Source: Symbiodinium sp. CCMP2592 (Eukaryota > Sar > Dinophyceae > Suessiales > Symbiodiniaceae). From it: 64,000 nt of DNA. Below, in pieces: positions 18,500 through 30,560 of this stretch (within the stretch, counting starts at the first letter, position 1; each line of letters starts with the position of its first letter). Under the pieces are notes generated by a model that was given only the letters and a program-made list of their open reading frames with translations, was not told where the DNA came from and made no database searches. The position numbers and the translations under genes were made by a program. Location: NCBI GenBank assembly GCA_905221615.1, contig CAJNDT010004646.1, positions 434,001 to 498,000 of the forward strand, in the 5' to 3' direction.

Positions 18500-19800
18500 C
18501 CCTGCACCCCTTCTCATCCAAATTCTGAGCCCGGCACAAGGAAAAGTGGCACTGTTTCGCCGTTCATTGCCTCGCCAATGGGATGATGTCCAAACGAGGC
18601 ACAGGCAAGTTAACGTGATAAGGGAAGGAATATGAGTAATATGAGGCCTTAGGAGAGCTGCTTGACCTGCGACAAACCTTACCCTGCACACCAGCCTGGG
18701 GGAGAGAACCTGCTTCAGGCCTTTTCAGACAACGGACATGAGAGCCAAAGCGACTCGTTCATTGACTCTGCAAAATATTTACTCGTGACCCGGCAGTAAG
18801 TCTGTAAGCATGTACAGAAAGATTCCGAGTTTAGAGACTTGCCAACGGCTGAAGAGAAAAGCTCCCTCTTCGCACACTTCTTCATGTCTGACCTGCACCC
18901 CTGATGACGCAAGACACTGCACAAACGTCGACTTGCAAGGAAGGCCCGGGGCTCCCTGTCAGACATGCGCTGCTGCACCTCTAAACTGTAATTCAAAGCA
19001 CAGAGGTTGATAGACGATGTGAGAACCTTGTTGCGACAAGTGATGGTTGTTTGCGTACATACATGCATGTGTTCATGGTGGTGGGTCGCACAGGAGCCTT
19101 TACGGTATGCGGCCTCGGGGTTCATGTCATTCGCGGCACTACGGGATATGTCCGGCCTTTACAACAAACTAGAGCCTTTTCGAATGTTCCCGGGGGATCC
19201 AGCTTTCTGGGCATTCCTACCGTGGTCTAGCTTGGGCATTTTAGCTTGTAAACTTTTGGCTTTGGGAGTTTAGGCTGTCTACTTCTCGGTCATGCGAGCA
19301 AGGTTGTGCGACCACTGACTTATTCAGCCTTGAAGAAAGCGCCACCCTGAAACGGACAGCGACACGCCAACAAAGCGCGCCTTGGTATTGGCATACCATA
19401 TGCCCCATGACTCGTCCCCCTGGCACGACCAGGACTTGGCACATGCACGCCGAAAAGTCGCTTCGGCTTTACTAGCAGTTACCAGTGGAACTACGTAACA
19501 AGACTTCTAGGATCTCTCTTGGGTATTCTCCATCCCGAAGCATGCAAAGTCTCTCCTCGAGGTCGGAGCCGCTGAACGCCATTGCCAAATGTAGAGGCAC
19601 TACTGGAGCAGTCGTAGTCGTAGTGCTTAGTAGTCGTCGTCGGTTTAAGTTTCAGTGCTCTGAATTATTCGACAGCTGCAATCACCAACATGCCAACCTG
19701 CTTCGATCAAGCTTTCTCAGTACCTGCTATCAAGATGCCGTCCAAAGGGAGCTGCGTTTCAATTATCTATCCCGGTGAGCCGGTCAAGGTTCAAGGTGTT
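18500..19800. other. No gene recognised
   Basis: Mixed-composition sequence with only short overlapping frames. No motif, repeat array or RNA gene is apparent. Confidence 0.45.
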
Positions 19801-19997
19801 GGGATCTCGAGTGGGAACTAAGGCTCCGGGTTGGGGTTGAAGGGATGTGTATTCCGTAGTGGTGCTGGGTGCTGCCGTTGTATTACCTGCTGCTTGCTGC
19901 GTGGTGTAGCGGCTCAAGCTTGTGTTTGCTTCAGAGCCAAAACGGATGCACATCCGAGCAGGAATACCAGCAGAAGTAAGCGTCGTCCTTCGTTAGC
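19780..19997 (-). CDS. Possible signal-peptide exon with a Thr/Pro-rich continuation
   Basis: After a TTTCAG acceptor-like site the minus strand from 19997 reads ANEGRRLLLLVFLLGCASVL then ALKQTQA and a stop. The Arg-Arg, the long Leu-rich core and the small residues before ALKQ have the form of a secretory signal. In the adjacent frame the same region continues as a Thr/Pro/Gln-rich sequence (TTQQAAGNTTAAPSTTTEYT), typical of a stalk on a surface protein. The two parts need a frame change or a splice inside about 19900-19950, and no initiator Met precedes the first part within the exon. The gene is on the same strand as the LVIVD protein but 2 kb downstream of its end. Treat as a candidate only. 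Confidence 0.3.
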
Positions 19998-19999
19998 CT

Positions 20000-21881
20000 G
20001 AAATCCCTGAAACTGTCGAGTCGCGAGAATCTCCTGTCACACACGCCAGACACACACCAAGGAGTCACGAGTTTCCGGCAATACTTACAGACGGACTCGA
20101 ACTCCGTCCTGGCAGAGTGTTTGCCATCACAAGAGGCCGCCGCGTGCCCCGGTACAGCTACGTGCCTGCCTTTTCACTGAGACAAGCAGGCCTGGTGAGA
20201 ATTCCATTGTCATCCGCATCCAAAAACAGGAAGAACTCATTGGCTGAAGGCTTCCTGGGCCAAGCTGGTTCTGGTCGAAGACGAAGTCTGATAGCAAGAG
20301 ACGCGAAAACAGCTTGCAGTGCTACTGCTCGACCGAAGGACGTAAAATTGAAGGATGGCTTGTAGGGGCCCACCTGCATCTGTGTATAGTATAGTCCTGT
20401 GTGCATATGATGCTAGTTGGCCTGGTCTTGTTGAAATCCAGACCTTGTGCCACGACATCCTCTAGCAGGTTCAATGAGAACTTCCAGTGTCCTCGTGTCA
20501 CGACAACAGCACGAGATTCCGGCCAAGCCTGGCTGCTGTTGGCGAAGTGTTTGTGCAACCATCTGCAAACGCACATCCTCACTGCCTCTTAGGCGTGTCA
20601 ACAACAAGCGAAATCTTCTCATTATGCACAGCTTGTATGAAAAGGCCCGGTGTGAGTGAGCACACTTCCACATTACTCCCGAAGCATCATACGAGGTCCA
20701 GGCTGTCGCAGCAAACCCAAAAGCAGTGGAGATTTCCGACTTGGAGATCAACTCGTCCTGGTCGAAAGGCAAGGCAAACCACTTAAAAGATATTGACGAC
20801 ACATGCACAAGGGCTTCTTTCCAACAGGGCTCGACAACGGTTGGATGGTGGGTTTCAGGTTCAAGCTCGGAGTGGCGAAACGGTGTAAGGTTTTCCGGCT
20901 GCGAGGCTTGAGGGTTGTCGTGGATGTAGTTGTTCCGGCGATTGAGTTTGGTTTACCCAGGGCCGGCGATCACTCAGACAAAGCCATAAAGCACTACAGT
21001 AGCAGGCCCGCAGCGCACCGGCCCGGCAATTTGTTTCGCATGTTTTCGTGTGTACGACAGAGCAGCTGAACATTGCTTCGCTAGACAGATTGAAAACACA
21101 AACCGAGCTGTAGCATCGGCAGATGCTGTGGCTCTGCAGCTGCTTTGACTTTAACTTCAAGCCTATGTGATGCGGCAGGAGTCTGTGATTCGGTTCATGC
21201 CGTAAGCCATGATGACACCTCTTCTCAGCTCCGAAGCCACGAGACGAAGCGGAGCTAAACGCGAAAGAGCACACTGTGACAGAATCTCAGCACGAGCTTA
21301 AACAATCCCGCCGGACTCCTTCAGATGCACGGAGTTGACGTAGGCATGGACTGCATCGCCCGAGGAGCGCCTCTGGAAGACAGTACAGAGCTGCTGCTGT
21401 CCTTGGGTCCTTGGGTCCTTGGGTCCTTGGGTCCTTGGCTTGGGCTTCAGACTGGAGGGTCCGCAAAAATCTTCGAACGGGACCAGATCTGGGACCCGAG
21501 ACCCTGAAAGCACCTCGGAAGCCTTTCTTCGAGCCTCCTCGCATTGCACGCGACAGCGCGCACGGCAGCTGCTTTTCTCTCCATACTCAGGGGTTTACCG
21601 GGTTATTTACCTCAAGCGCCAGCTTCGTCGCTTGTCACCACGGTCGGTCTCCAATTCCAAATTATGTGTGCATTGAAGTCAACGCCGACAGCTTGGCCGG
21701 GGCATCAAGCTGGTCACAGGGTACATGGCCCTGCCCGTTTGAAGCGACTTTAACACATCGTACGACTGTGTCACGCCTTGTCTGGAGCCCCGTCAGCTGC
21801 TAGTAAACACCCTGTCGCTAAGCACGGGCGGGTATAAGTCAAGCTTGCAACTCTCCGCCAAGATCTTTTAAGCTTAGCGCC
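20000..21881. other. No gene recognised; one short tandem repeat
   Basis: Between the candidate exon and the LVIVD gene there are only short frames. The one clear structure is the 8 bp tandem repeat at 21400-21439. Confidence 0.5.
21400..21439. repeat. 8 bp tandem repeat, five copies
   Basis: TCCTTGGG is repeated in tandem; the fifth copy ends in C instead of G. Confidence 0.9.
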
Positions 21882-24301
21882 TTAGCGCTGCAAGACAAGG
21901 AGAAGGAGGAACGAGGCAAAAGTTGAAGCCTTCCTGTGCAAAGCATAGCTTATGTCTGATTCTCCGGTGACCGGACTCGTCACCGTCGTAGTCATGGACA
22001 TTGTCATGGTATCTGTCACTGTCATAGTCTCCGTGACAGTGGCAGTGGCTGTGGCACTTGCAGTCACGGTGGCGGTGACGCCGGTCGCAGTGACGGTCGT
22101 CCCTGTGACGGTGGTCACTGTCGTCACGGTGTTCGTAATCACCGCAGCCGTAGTGGTCGTCGTCGTATCAATGCTGAACACCAAGAGAGAGTCGGAATCC
22201 CATCCGGTTACATAAGCATATGCACCAGCGATCGCAATGCCACGGGAATCTTCCAGCGCGGGGTGCTGCCAATTGCCCACGATGGTCAGGTTGCTTGGGT
22301 CGCTGATGTCGATCATCGTCACGGAGTGATGCTTCGCTGATGTCACGAAGGCGTAGTTACCATCAACCGCAACCGCCCAGGACTCCTGAAGGAGGGTCGA
22401 GTCCTCGATGTAGCCTCTGGGTTCTTGCTGAACTCAACTTTAAGCTACCCTACAAGTAGAGGAAGGCATAGTTTGCAAGATGTCCCTCTTAAGGCAACTC
22501 TCATTGCAGCTGCTGAGCACCCAGGCCTCCGGGATCCGATGCTGAGGTTGCTCGGGTCCGCGATATTGATCGCAGCGAAGCCGTTCTTGTCGTGACAAGC
22601 CACGTACGCGAAGTCCCCGACAACCGCCAAGCCTCTGGCTTCTGCGAGTCTGCTGTCCCCGATGGTGCCCGCGATTTTCATGTTGTACGGGTCGGTGATG
22701 TTCACTAAGGTCAAAGAGTCCTCGCTGTAGGCCGTCACATAGGCAAGGTTCCCGACGATCACGATATTCTCCGCGCCATCTAGGTCGCCGTCTTTGAACT
22801 GGCTGGCGACCGTCAGGTTGTTGGGGTTGCTGATGTCGACCGCTGTCACGGCGTCCTCGGAGAAGCAGGTCACAAACGCGTAGTTGCCGGCGATCGCCAC
22901 GTCCTTGGCACCGTCGAAGAGGTCAGCGTCTTGGAGAAATCCCACGACGGTCAAGTTGGTCTTGTCGGCGATGTGGACTGCGACCAAGCTTTCGTAGAAA
23001 TTCGCAGCCACGTAGGCATAGTCTCCAGCGATCGCAAGCCCTTCAGCACCGTTCATCCTCCGGTCAAAGATGCTGCTTACAAAGCTTGGCTTGTGCGGGT
23101 TGCTGACATCGATCACGGTAAGAAAACCTTCGTCGCCGACCACGTAGGCATAGCTACCATCGACTTTCACACCGTGGGCTTCGTCGAGGAAACCCTGGGG
23201 GTTCTCGCCGAAGAAAGCAACTTCGTTGAGGTTGCTTGGAGCGCTGATGTCGATCACGGCCATGCCCTTGTGCATCAAGCCCTGGTTGTTCGGACCCTGG
23301 CAGGCCAGGTAGGCATGGTTCCCGACAACGGCAAAGTTGCTCCCATATGCGAAAGTAGCTGTGTCTGAGAGGTCGTCAGTAATTTGGACACTGCCGACGA
23401 TGGCGAGGCTGCTTGGGTCGCTGATATCAACGGTCACAAGGCCATGCCGAGTTGAGACATAAGCGTAGTTCCCCACGATCTCGAGGTCCATGGGTTGGTT
23501 CAACAGGGTGGAATTCGAGAGCCTACTGTGGACCGTGACATTGGACAGGTCGGTGATGTCGAGCACCGCCAATGCACTGTGTGCTTGCGCTGTCACGTAG
23601 GCGTGGTTCCCGACCACAGCGATGCGACGAGCTCCGTCCAGTTGACCTCCTGCGTGGAAGACCGCGGCAGGGGTGGGGCTGCTTGGGTCGGAGATGTTGA
23701 ACACTACAAGGTTCAGGTTGCTGTTGTCACAGACCATATAGGCAAGGTCACCGACCACGTCAATGCCTCTAGCGGAAGTCAGCAAGGGGTCTCGAAAGGA
23801 AAATGCGATGGTGAGATTGGTCGGATCAGTGATGTCGAACACCAGAAAGCTGTTTTGCCACGTAGAAGAAACATAGGCGTAGTTTCCATTGAGAACAACA
23901 TCATCAAGCGTACCCATCAGATTAGGATCCCGCACTGAGCTCACGACGGTCAGGTTGCTTGGATCGGCGATGCTGAGTGACACAAACTGATTGTACGTGC
24001 CCACGTAAGCGTAGTCTCCTCTGATCGCAATCCCAGAGGCACCGCCCAAGGTGTCACGGTCCTTGATAAACCCTACCAAAGCTGGGCTGGTGGGATCTGT
24101 GACGTTGAGCACCGACACGCCACCGTCCCACTCCGCTGTGACGTAGGCGTAGTCGCCCGCGACGGCAATCCCGTAGGCTCCACTGAGCTGAACAGGGTCT
24201 TGGAGGGCGGCTACGACGTCCACCATCTCGATTCTCGCCGATGCCTCACTCCACATCATACCAACTTGCAGCAGAACACCCAGACCGAAGGTCATGGTCA
24301 T
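21882..24301 (-). CDS. Secreted LVIVD-repeat (beta-propeller-like) surface protein, two exons
   Basis: Exon 1 runs from ATG 24301 to about 22521-22536 and exon 2 from 22416 to the stop at 21882, about 766 residues. It opens with a signal peptide (MTMTFGLGVLLQVGMMWSEA). About thirteen repeats of roughly 45 residues follow, each with the pattern A-x-G-I-A-x-x-G-D-Y-A-Y-V, about 12 residues, then V-x-D-I-S-D-P-S-N-L-T-V-V-G. This is the LVIVD repeat, which builds beta-propeller folds in extracellular proteins. Many NLT/NLS/NVT sequons suggest glycosylation. After the last repeat comes a Thr/Val-rich stalk of about 70 residues and a hydrophobic end (FASFLLLLVLQR) suited to a GPI anchor or membrane tail. 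The repeat alignment needs NLSI to join GGYIEDSTLL, placing an intron of about 104-119 bases between the exons. The partner or ligand is unknown. Confidence 0.88.
22417..22535 (-). other. Intron of the LVIVD gene, donor uncertain
   Basis: The acceptor is the AG at 22418-22417 (CCCAG before AGGCTAC). Three donors keep the same phase: GT at 22520, GC at 22526, or an AT at 22535. Only the last (with the equivalent positions created by a shared GA) restores the repeat spacing exactly. The GT and GC choices insert five or three extra residues. No in-frame read-through is possible because the exon 1 frame stops inside the interval. Confidence 0.65.
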
Positions 24302-27300
24302 GGCCCGGAATCAACACAGCGGCGAAGGGAAGAAGCTGACTCGGCTGTCTTTGCTTGGGATGCAGCAGCTTGAGCCGTAGCGTTTCGGGCTTTTTGGTGG
24401 GCTCTGTTCCAATTGCACAAGCCTCCTCCCTTTTTGAGTCAAGCTGCGGGAAAGTGAGATGCGAGAGGATCTCGGCAAGGAAGCAGACCAGGCCGCTAGG
24501 GGCGAGCAGGCCCCTTGCGTCGCAGCCCAACAGCTAGCAAGGGAGACATGCCGACTCACACAACAGACTTCGAAGCAAAGCTACATTTTCAGAAAGTGAC
24601 CTCGCTTGCCCCCTTGCCCCCATAGCCTGTGCCCGCCACTCCCAGAGCCAGGAGAGGTCAGAGAACGGCTTCTTCTGGAAAGCCTGTAGAGCACGGGCCG
24701 TGACAATGCAGCTTTCTGTTTTCCCTACAATCTTCAGTCTCTAGACTCTACACGCCGCATGCCCTCGAAGTGCACTCTAACCCAGTCCTGCGTATGTTCT
24801 TCGGCTACATGTATCCTCGCCCTGAAATGCTCTGGGAACTGACAGCGTGAGTTCGTGTTACACTACACGCGAACTGCTTTCCGAAACGATTTTGCCATAT
24901 CCTGTCCAAGTGGCTAAACACGAGGTGTTCCGTTTCGGTTGCTGGAGGTAGAATTTGACAAGCAGACTTTTTAAAGGCACCAGAAGACTTTACATGCTTT
25001 GGTTTAGTTGCTTCTAAGTGGACCCTGCAAGCACCGCTTCCACAAACACTCAGACTTCCAGCAGACTTGTTTGTTCGGCTCCCGGGTTCGCAGGTGAGTG
25101 ACGAAAATCGAAATGCGGCGCGCTTACATGAAGTGCACACGGCAACAGTGCGTGCCGGCATGAGCAACTAGCTGCTAGCTTTTTTCCTGAAGAAGGCGCG
25201 AAATTTGTACAAGAGGCAAGGCCGCTAGCAATACACAGACTTGATGCAAGCAACGGTTGAGCCTTGCTGTACCCTACATGAAGGCACGACGGTCACTGGC
25301 GAAATCCTGAATCCCAGCATACCAAGAGTGCTACACCTGACACCCGTAGTCGACGACAAGCAAAAGCCAGGCTAGAGAAGGCCCCTGGAAGGCAAGGCGC
25401 TGAGTTGCGCGGCCACGGGATTGGCCACCGCCGTGGCAGCTTCTCTGTTCGCGACGCCTTCAGCGCACGCAAGTGCTGTTGCACAAACTCACTTTGCATC
25501 TTCGTGATCAACTCACATTGCCTCGTAACGCAAAAACCATACCGCTTCGGGGTCAAAAGTTCTCGTCACAGTTCGAGCCTTCGAAGCACTAACTGCTAAG
25601 TCTTCTCAAACATGGAAAGCAGACTTGGCCCTGCAGACGCAGGAAACGCAAACCACTGATGATCACTGATGGTTGTGCTTCATGGGCAGTGGACATGCAA
25701 CAAAAAGTGGCGACAAAGAAGCACCTTTGAGCACTCTGATAGCTGCCACAATCAACCACAATGGATCGAATCCTGCCAGGAACCCTGGACAACTACAGGC
25801 GTAGCCGACGGACCTTTGTACTCAGACGCTGGCCTTATCCTTCCGGAACGTGCACAGCGAACAAATTGAAAAGAAATCACTCGCAACCAAAGGATAGTTG
25901 CAGCTGCAGAACGTAGCGCATGTTAGGGTGTAGTACAAGGCCCAAAATGGTGACTTGGCTTGCGAAGAGCTTCTGCCTTTCAACCCAGCTGATCTCTTTG
26001 GATTTGTAGACCTAGGGCTGCAGACCTAGCTGCTTTGAGCAAACTCGCGTTTTTGCTGCTTCTCGGGTTCCCGAGTGACGAAAATCGAAGGGACGCCTGG
26101 CCCCGGCGTCTCAAGCAGCGGCTCCCACAGTCGGAGTCCGCGACCAAACCAGGAGCACAGCACGGAAACAGTGCAGAAACAGTGTTCAGATTAAGACATC
26201 CCAACTCCAAAAGCAGGTTGGTGGCTGGTGGCACGATTGACTCACGAGTAAGCACGAGCACCACGCTCTCCACGTCTCCACGGCGATCATTCGCCGACAT
26301 TGTTGCGACAGGCGAAAATGCCTGGGAACGACAATCAGCACCTAGACCGGTAACTACACGATGCATCCTTGTTCTATGCCAGTAGACACCCCCAGCCAAG
26401 CCAAGAGATTGACACACATCAACGTTTCGCGGATTGTTTCGCGAAAAGCCCTCGCTGAAGAAGCAAGATCTTGCCAAACCCTCACCAAACGTTCCTGATG
26501 TGTTCCGCTCTTTTAAGTTCAGGGCCTGACCTCTGACAGTAAAGTGCTTCGGCCTTCCGGACCATGCTCTTGGCCCAAAGCGACGAAGGCGACCCAGGCC
26601 GTGAAGCGGACCCGCCGGACAAAAAGCGGCGGCAAGGCACCAAGATCCGGCGAGCGAAACAAAAAGAACTGTTACTGAACGTTCGCGGTCGTTGTCGTTT
26701 AGCAACACATATCAGACTGTACATGGATGTCACACGCTGGTTGCATTGAGCCATGAACGGACATATAAACGAAACAAAAACTCTCGCATCAAATGCGCGC
26801 AAAGCATTTGAACGCTATCGAAACGTTGCTTTCAAACATGAACTGCGACGCTTCCTTTTTTCGGGGGCTCGCATTAGGGCACGAAGGTGCGAGCCAATGA
26901 CAATCAAACGACACAGATCAAGCGCCACTAGCTCGCTACCGGCTATCTTATCGTTTCACAACGACCCTCAAAGAATTGGCACATGCACATTGTGAATATT
27001 AAAAGCGCACCGTCTCATTGGGGTGCACTCAAACGTCATCTTAGAATCTTGACAGGCCAAGTCCGCATGCAATACGCAAACATATGCCCCAAGTACATAC
27101 ATTGGGGAAACCAACAGTTTCACAAGAACATAAGTCAAACAGATTTCCACACGCATCACATGGAAACGAAAAAAGCAATTAACTTGAAGCATTCACCAAT
27201 CGAAAACTCATTCACTCAAACTTTTTAATCAGCATAGATCTGACAGCACCGCTCGAATGTCGGTTATTTTCTCGCATGGGCGAACACGTGTGCGAATTCG

Positions 27301-28281
27301 TCACACATACGTCCACTACAGTAACATTGACTTCAATAGCCGTCCACATCGGATGGAGTCAAAATGCATAACTGTTTGGTCACATGCCACACATGTAGCT
27401 CCGCTGAACAGTGGGTCGGAGGTGATTGAGGCTTGCAGTCTGTCATCGGGCAGGAAGGAAGCAAAACGATGATATTTCGTTGTTCACGCGAGGACTTCAA
27501 TGAACCGGGGTCCTCAGCGACAAAACAAGCAGAAAAAAATAGAAAAAGCATAAGAAACTTAAGCTCTTCCGTTTCTCCGCTCGCTCAAGCTCCTCCATTT
27601 TTCGATTTACAAAATCTTCCACATTTAATGCAGTGATGTTTGGTAACCGATATTGTCGTTGTTGGACTGCTCAACGGAGTAGAGTACTGGTACATACCCT
27701 TGCAACATAAAGTCACAGTCTCCCTTGCAGGCAGGCAAGTACGCAAATGCTGATGGCTCCGGGAACTGCAAGGCACTATGGTCAGTTACAGGGCAGAATG
27801 GCAGATAGTTTTGGCTTGCGCCAATGCTGCAGCATGCAGCGGGGCACTGAAGAACGTTTGGTAACTATGGTCTGCGAAAGCAGGTCCATCGGTACCACTT
27901 TACATACCAATTAAGAAACACGTGGTTCAGTATCTGACCCCGTAGTTTCACTAAACAAAACGTACACTTCTCATAGCTCTTATCGTTGTATCCAACGAAC
28001 GGATCGGGCTTCGTTTGCCGGCACTGTTCACAGAAAAGACAGCGCGATAACGGGCAAAGCGTCAGTGACTGACTCCGCTGCTGCACCATTGTTTGAAAGA
28101 TTGTGCTTCGAGCAATTCCCAATTAAACGTTATGACACTGCACTGCGTCGCCAACGATAAGAAGACTGACATCGGTGGAATTCCATCAACGGATTTTGTT
28201 CTAGGACATGGATGTTCAAAATTTTCTTGGAACCCAGAAGGCCGTTAGAGGTTTTACGTGAGTGCACAGAGCAGATGGAAA
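24302..28281. other. About 4 kb with no recognised gene
   Basis: The longest frame is 242 codons on the minus strand at 25980-26708. It starts at a non-ATG codon, has no domain I recognise, and its end repeats short pieces also found near 25080-25120 (a GAGTGACGAAAATCGAA sequence occurs in both). The stretch at about 26960-27020 is a weak copy of part of the tandem repeat at 29.7-30.5 kb. Nothing else is visible. Confidence 0.5.
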
Positions 28282-28905
28282 CAGTTTAATTCTGTCTCTG
28301 GGGAGGATGTTCCAGCGCTCCACTCGATGCTAGCTTGAGGCCTAAGTTCGAGACATAGGTCAGAATTCGGTACTTCGGAGCACTGTCGATTCGCGGGCCC
28401 TGCGGCCCGCAGCTCGAGCGATCTTAGGGGCTTTAAAATGCGAGCAAAACGGGCTTTATAGGGGCTTTTCTTCCCGCGCGGCACTTCGTAGCAGCCTACG
28501 AGCTGGCTACGAGCAGCCTACGAGCACCCTACGAGCAGCCTACGAGCAGCCTACGAGCAGCCTACGAATAGCCTACGAGCAGCCTGGAGCTTCGATCCCT
28601 GGCAGCTCGCGAGCCGGCTTCTATTCCGAGCCTCGATCCCTGGCAGGCTTCGATCCCTGGCAGCTCGCAAGCCGGCCTCCAAACAGCTCGCGAGCCCTCC
28701 GCGCGCCCTCCGACTGCTTGTGAAGCAGCGCGCGCCCAGTTTGCTCGCACATTAGAGCCCCTAAAATTCCTAGAGCTCCTGCTTCTAGGCCCAAGAATCG
28801 ATACAGTCTCCAAATACCGAAGTCTAGCCTATGTCTCGAACTTAGGCCTGTAGCTGTCGTAGAGTGGAGCGCTGGAACACCCTCTCCAGAGAGAGAGATT
28901 AACTG
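28282..28905. mobile_element. Inverted-repeat (foldback or MITE-like) element
   Basis: The left arm (28282-28454) and right arm (28733-28905) are 173 bases each and form an imperfect inverted repeat. Matching blocks include GTTCCAGCGCTCCACTC, AGGCCTAAGTTCGAGACATA and TTAGGGGCT. Between them lie an 11 bp tandem array (28491-28586) and repeats of TTCGATCCCTGGCAGCTCGC. No transposase frame is present, so it would be non-autonomous. A target duplication is not clear: GGAA occurs near both ends but is too short to rely on. The left arm contains its own GC-rich hairpin (GCGGGCCCTGCGGCCCGC). Confidence 0.7.
28491..28586. repeat. 11 bp tandem repeat inside the inverted-repeat element
   Basis: CAGCCTACGAG is repeated about eight times with variants (CACCCTACGAG, CTGGCTACGAG, TAGCCTACGAG). 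It fills the loop region between the two arms. Confidence 0.85.
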
Positions 28906-29718
28906 GAAGCAGGTCGCAACAGTGACTCCTCTGAAGGAGCGCCACGCCAAGCACAGAGAAACCCACTCCTTACAGCAAAAAACTGCCTTTGAAGGACTCC
29001 GGCTGTCCAGCGTGCATGCGGGTTGACGGCAGATTTTTTACAAAGACCAGAGTTGAGCAAAAAGCTTTGATATTCTTCGCAAAAACCACCCATAAAACGA
29101 CTTCGTGTGGCTTCTTCTTCTTCTTGTTTTGTGTGTGTGATTGTGTTTTGTTTCATTCAGTCTTCTTTTATCATTGTATTCTTTTTTTTGGCGTGGGCAG
29201 GCCTCAATGACAGCAGATTGCTGCACTCGGTCCCAGCAAGAACTTTGAGAAAAAGCCAAGAACAAAATCAGCTGTACAAAGAAAAGAAGACAATAACAAG
29301 GTGGGACAGGCCGCGACTAGCAGACTTAGCCGGCAGACGTCGCTCAGCAAGACAATGCCCTAAATAGTAGCATCCTCATTATAAGGACCCCAAGATAAGG
29401 TACCCCTAATTTTCGGAAACTCCTATATTAATATGGCTCGATGCAGTAGATTGTTGCCCAGAGCAGCCCTCGAAGCGCGAGTCGGACGGCGCTCAGTTTC
29501 TCTAAGCAAGGCGACGAGAAAGAGGAGGAGTAGTTAATACTTGTCTATAATACAGGTAGTAGCAGCCAGCAATAACAGTTAGAGAGATGTGATGCTAGAT
29601 TCTGCTAGATGGCAGCAGCAATAATTAACTGGCATTCTGTAGCTCAAGGAACGAAAAGCTTCGCGGGAGCTCCAAAAAGCCTACTCACCGGTATGGTCAG
29701 CAAAGGCAGGTCAATTGC
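28906..29718. other. No gene recognised
   Basis: Includes a pyrimidine-rich patch (about 29108-29190, CTTCTTCTTCTTG and T runs). No frame with recognisable content. Confidence 0.5.
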
Positions 29719-30560
29719 AGCATTGGATATGCGACACATTTGTTCAAATGGGCCGACACAGGGGCTTCGTAAAAAACGTGTCCAACAGCCGAAGGAACAC
29801 GATTCACTACACAACTTTGTTACAAACGCGCACGGTTGTGCCAACCTGGTGTTCTGACGGCTTTGGTGGTGGGGTAAGAACATCTCCCGTTCCCACCCCT
29901 GCGCTTGTTACTTCGCACAAACACCGAACAACACGGCCAGCCATCAACACAAGATGCATACCAAAAATGCCCGAAAAATGTCCAGTTCACATTTCTGCAC
30001 TCTCTGCTTCAAATAACGACCGTGCAAACACTGTATCACATCCCTTAAAACGTACCCCCTCACTGCGCCCCTCTCTGGTCATTCGTAGACGGCAAGTGAT
30101 CACATTTCATAATCCACACGCCCATGACGCGATCTTGCACGAGCAACTGACGCGAGACTGGATTTGCGACACTCGTTCACATGGGGAAGGCAGGACGACA
30201 CATTACACAGTTTTCATTAAGTCAGCATGCACGATTGTGAACATTTCGTGTTTTGATGGCTGTGACGGCACTGCTCACTGGGGTGCTTGGGGTTGTGGGT
30301 AAAACACATCCGTTCACGCCTCTGCGCTTGTTACTTGGCACTTCAACAACCGAGCAAACACGGCCAACCCTCAACACAGGATGCATGCCCTGAAGATATC
30401 CGTCTTGGCTTGAAACAAGAACCGTGCAAGGATGGTGTCACATCGTTTCCGTGCGCCCTCGCATTATGTAAGCATTGGCAATTGGTCAAAGCTGATACCG
30501 CACCTTCATTGGACGATCTTGCACGAACAATCCAACGATGTGCTTCCGCTCCTGCAAGGA
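29719..30560. repeat. Degenerate direct tandem repeat, period about 420 bp
   Basis: The two halves align with many differences. Shared blocks include CTGCGCTTGTTACTT (29900 and 30320), AACACGGCCA followed by CAACACA (29930 and 30358), and GATCTTGCACGA (30132 and 30519). A 195-codon plus-strand frame across 29715-30302 follows the repeat and has no recognisable domain. A weaker partial copy occurs near 26960-27020. Confidence 0.7.

Noticed and set aside
17759-18586. 275-codon plus-strand frame across the duplicated segment
   Set aside because: The frame runs through the 0.2 kb duplication and into unrelated sequence, shows no domain, and lies opposite the strand used by all clear genes. The minus strand is equally open.
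22931-23938. Plus-strand frames inside the LVIVD gene
   Set aside because: Shadows of the repeated minus-strand coding sequence: they repeat with the same period and lack sensible composition.
25980-26708. 242-codon minus-strand frame in the gene-poor region
   Set aside because: Starts at a non-ATG codon, has no domain, and its end is made of short repeated pieces seen elsewhere. GC content alone can leave such a frame open.
28491-28586. Regular 11 bp repeats considered as a CRISPR array
   Set aside because: There are no spacers. Units are directly abutting and the setting is eukaryotic.
29715-30302. 195-codon plus-strand frame
   Set aside because: It lies within a degenerate tandem repeat and shows no conserved content.
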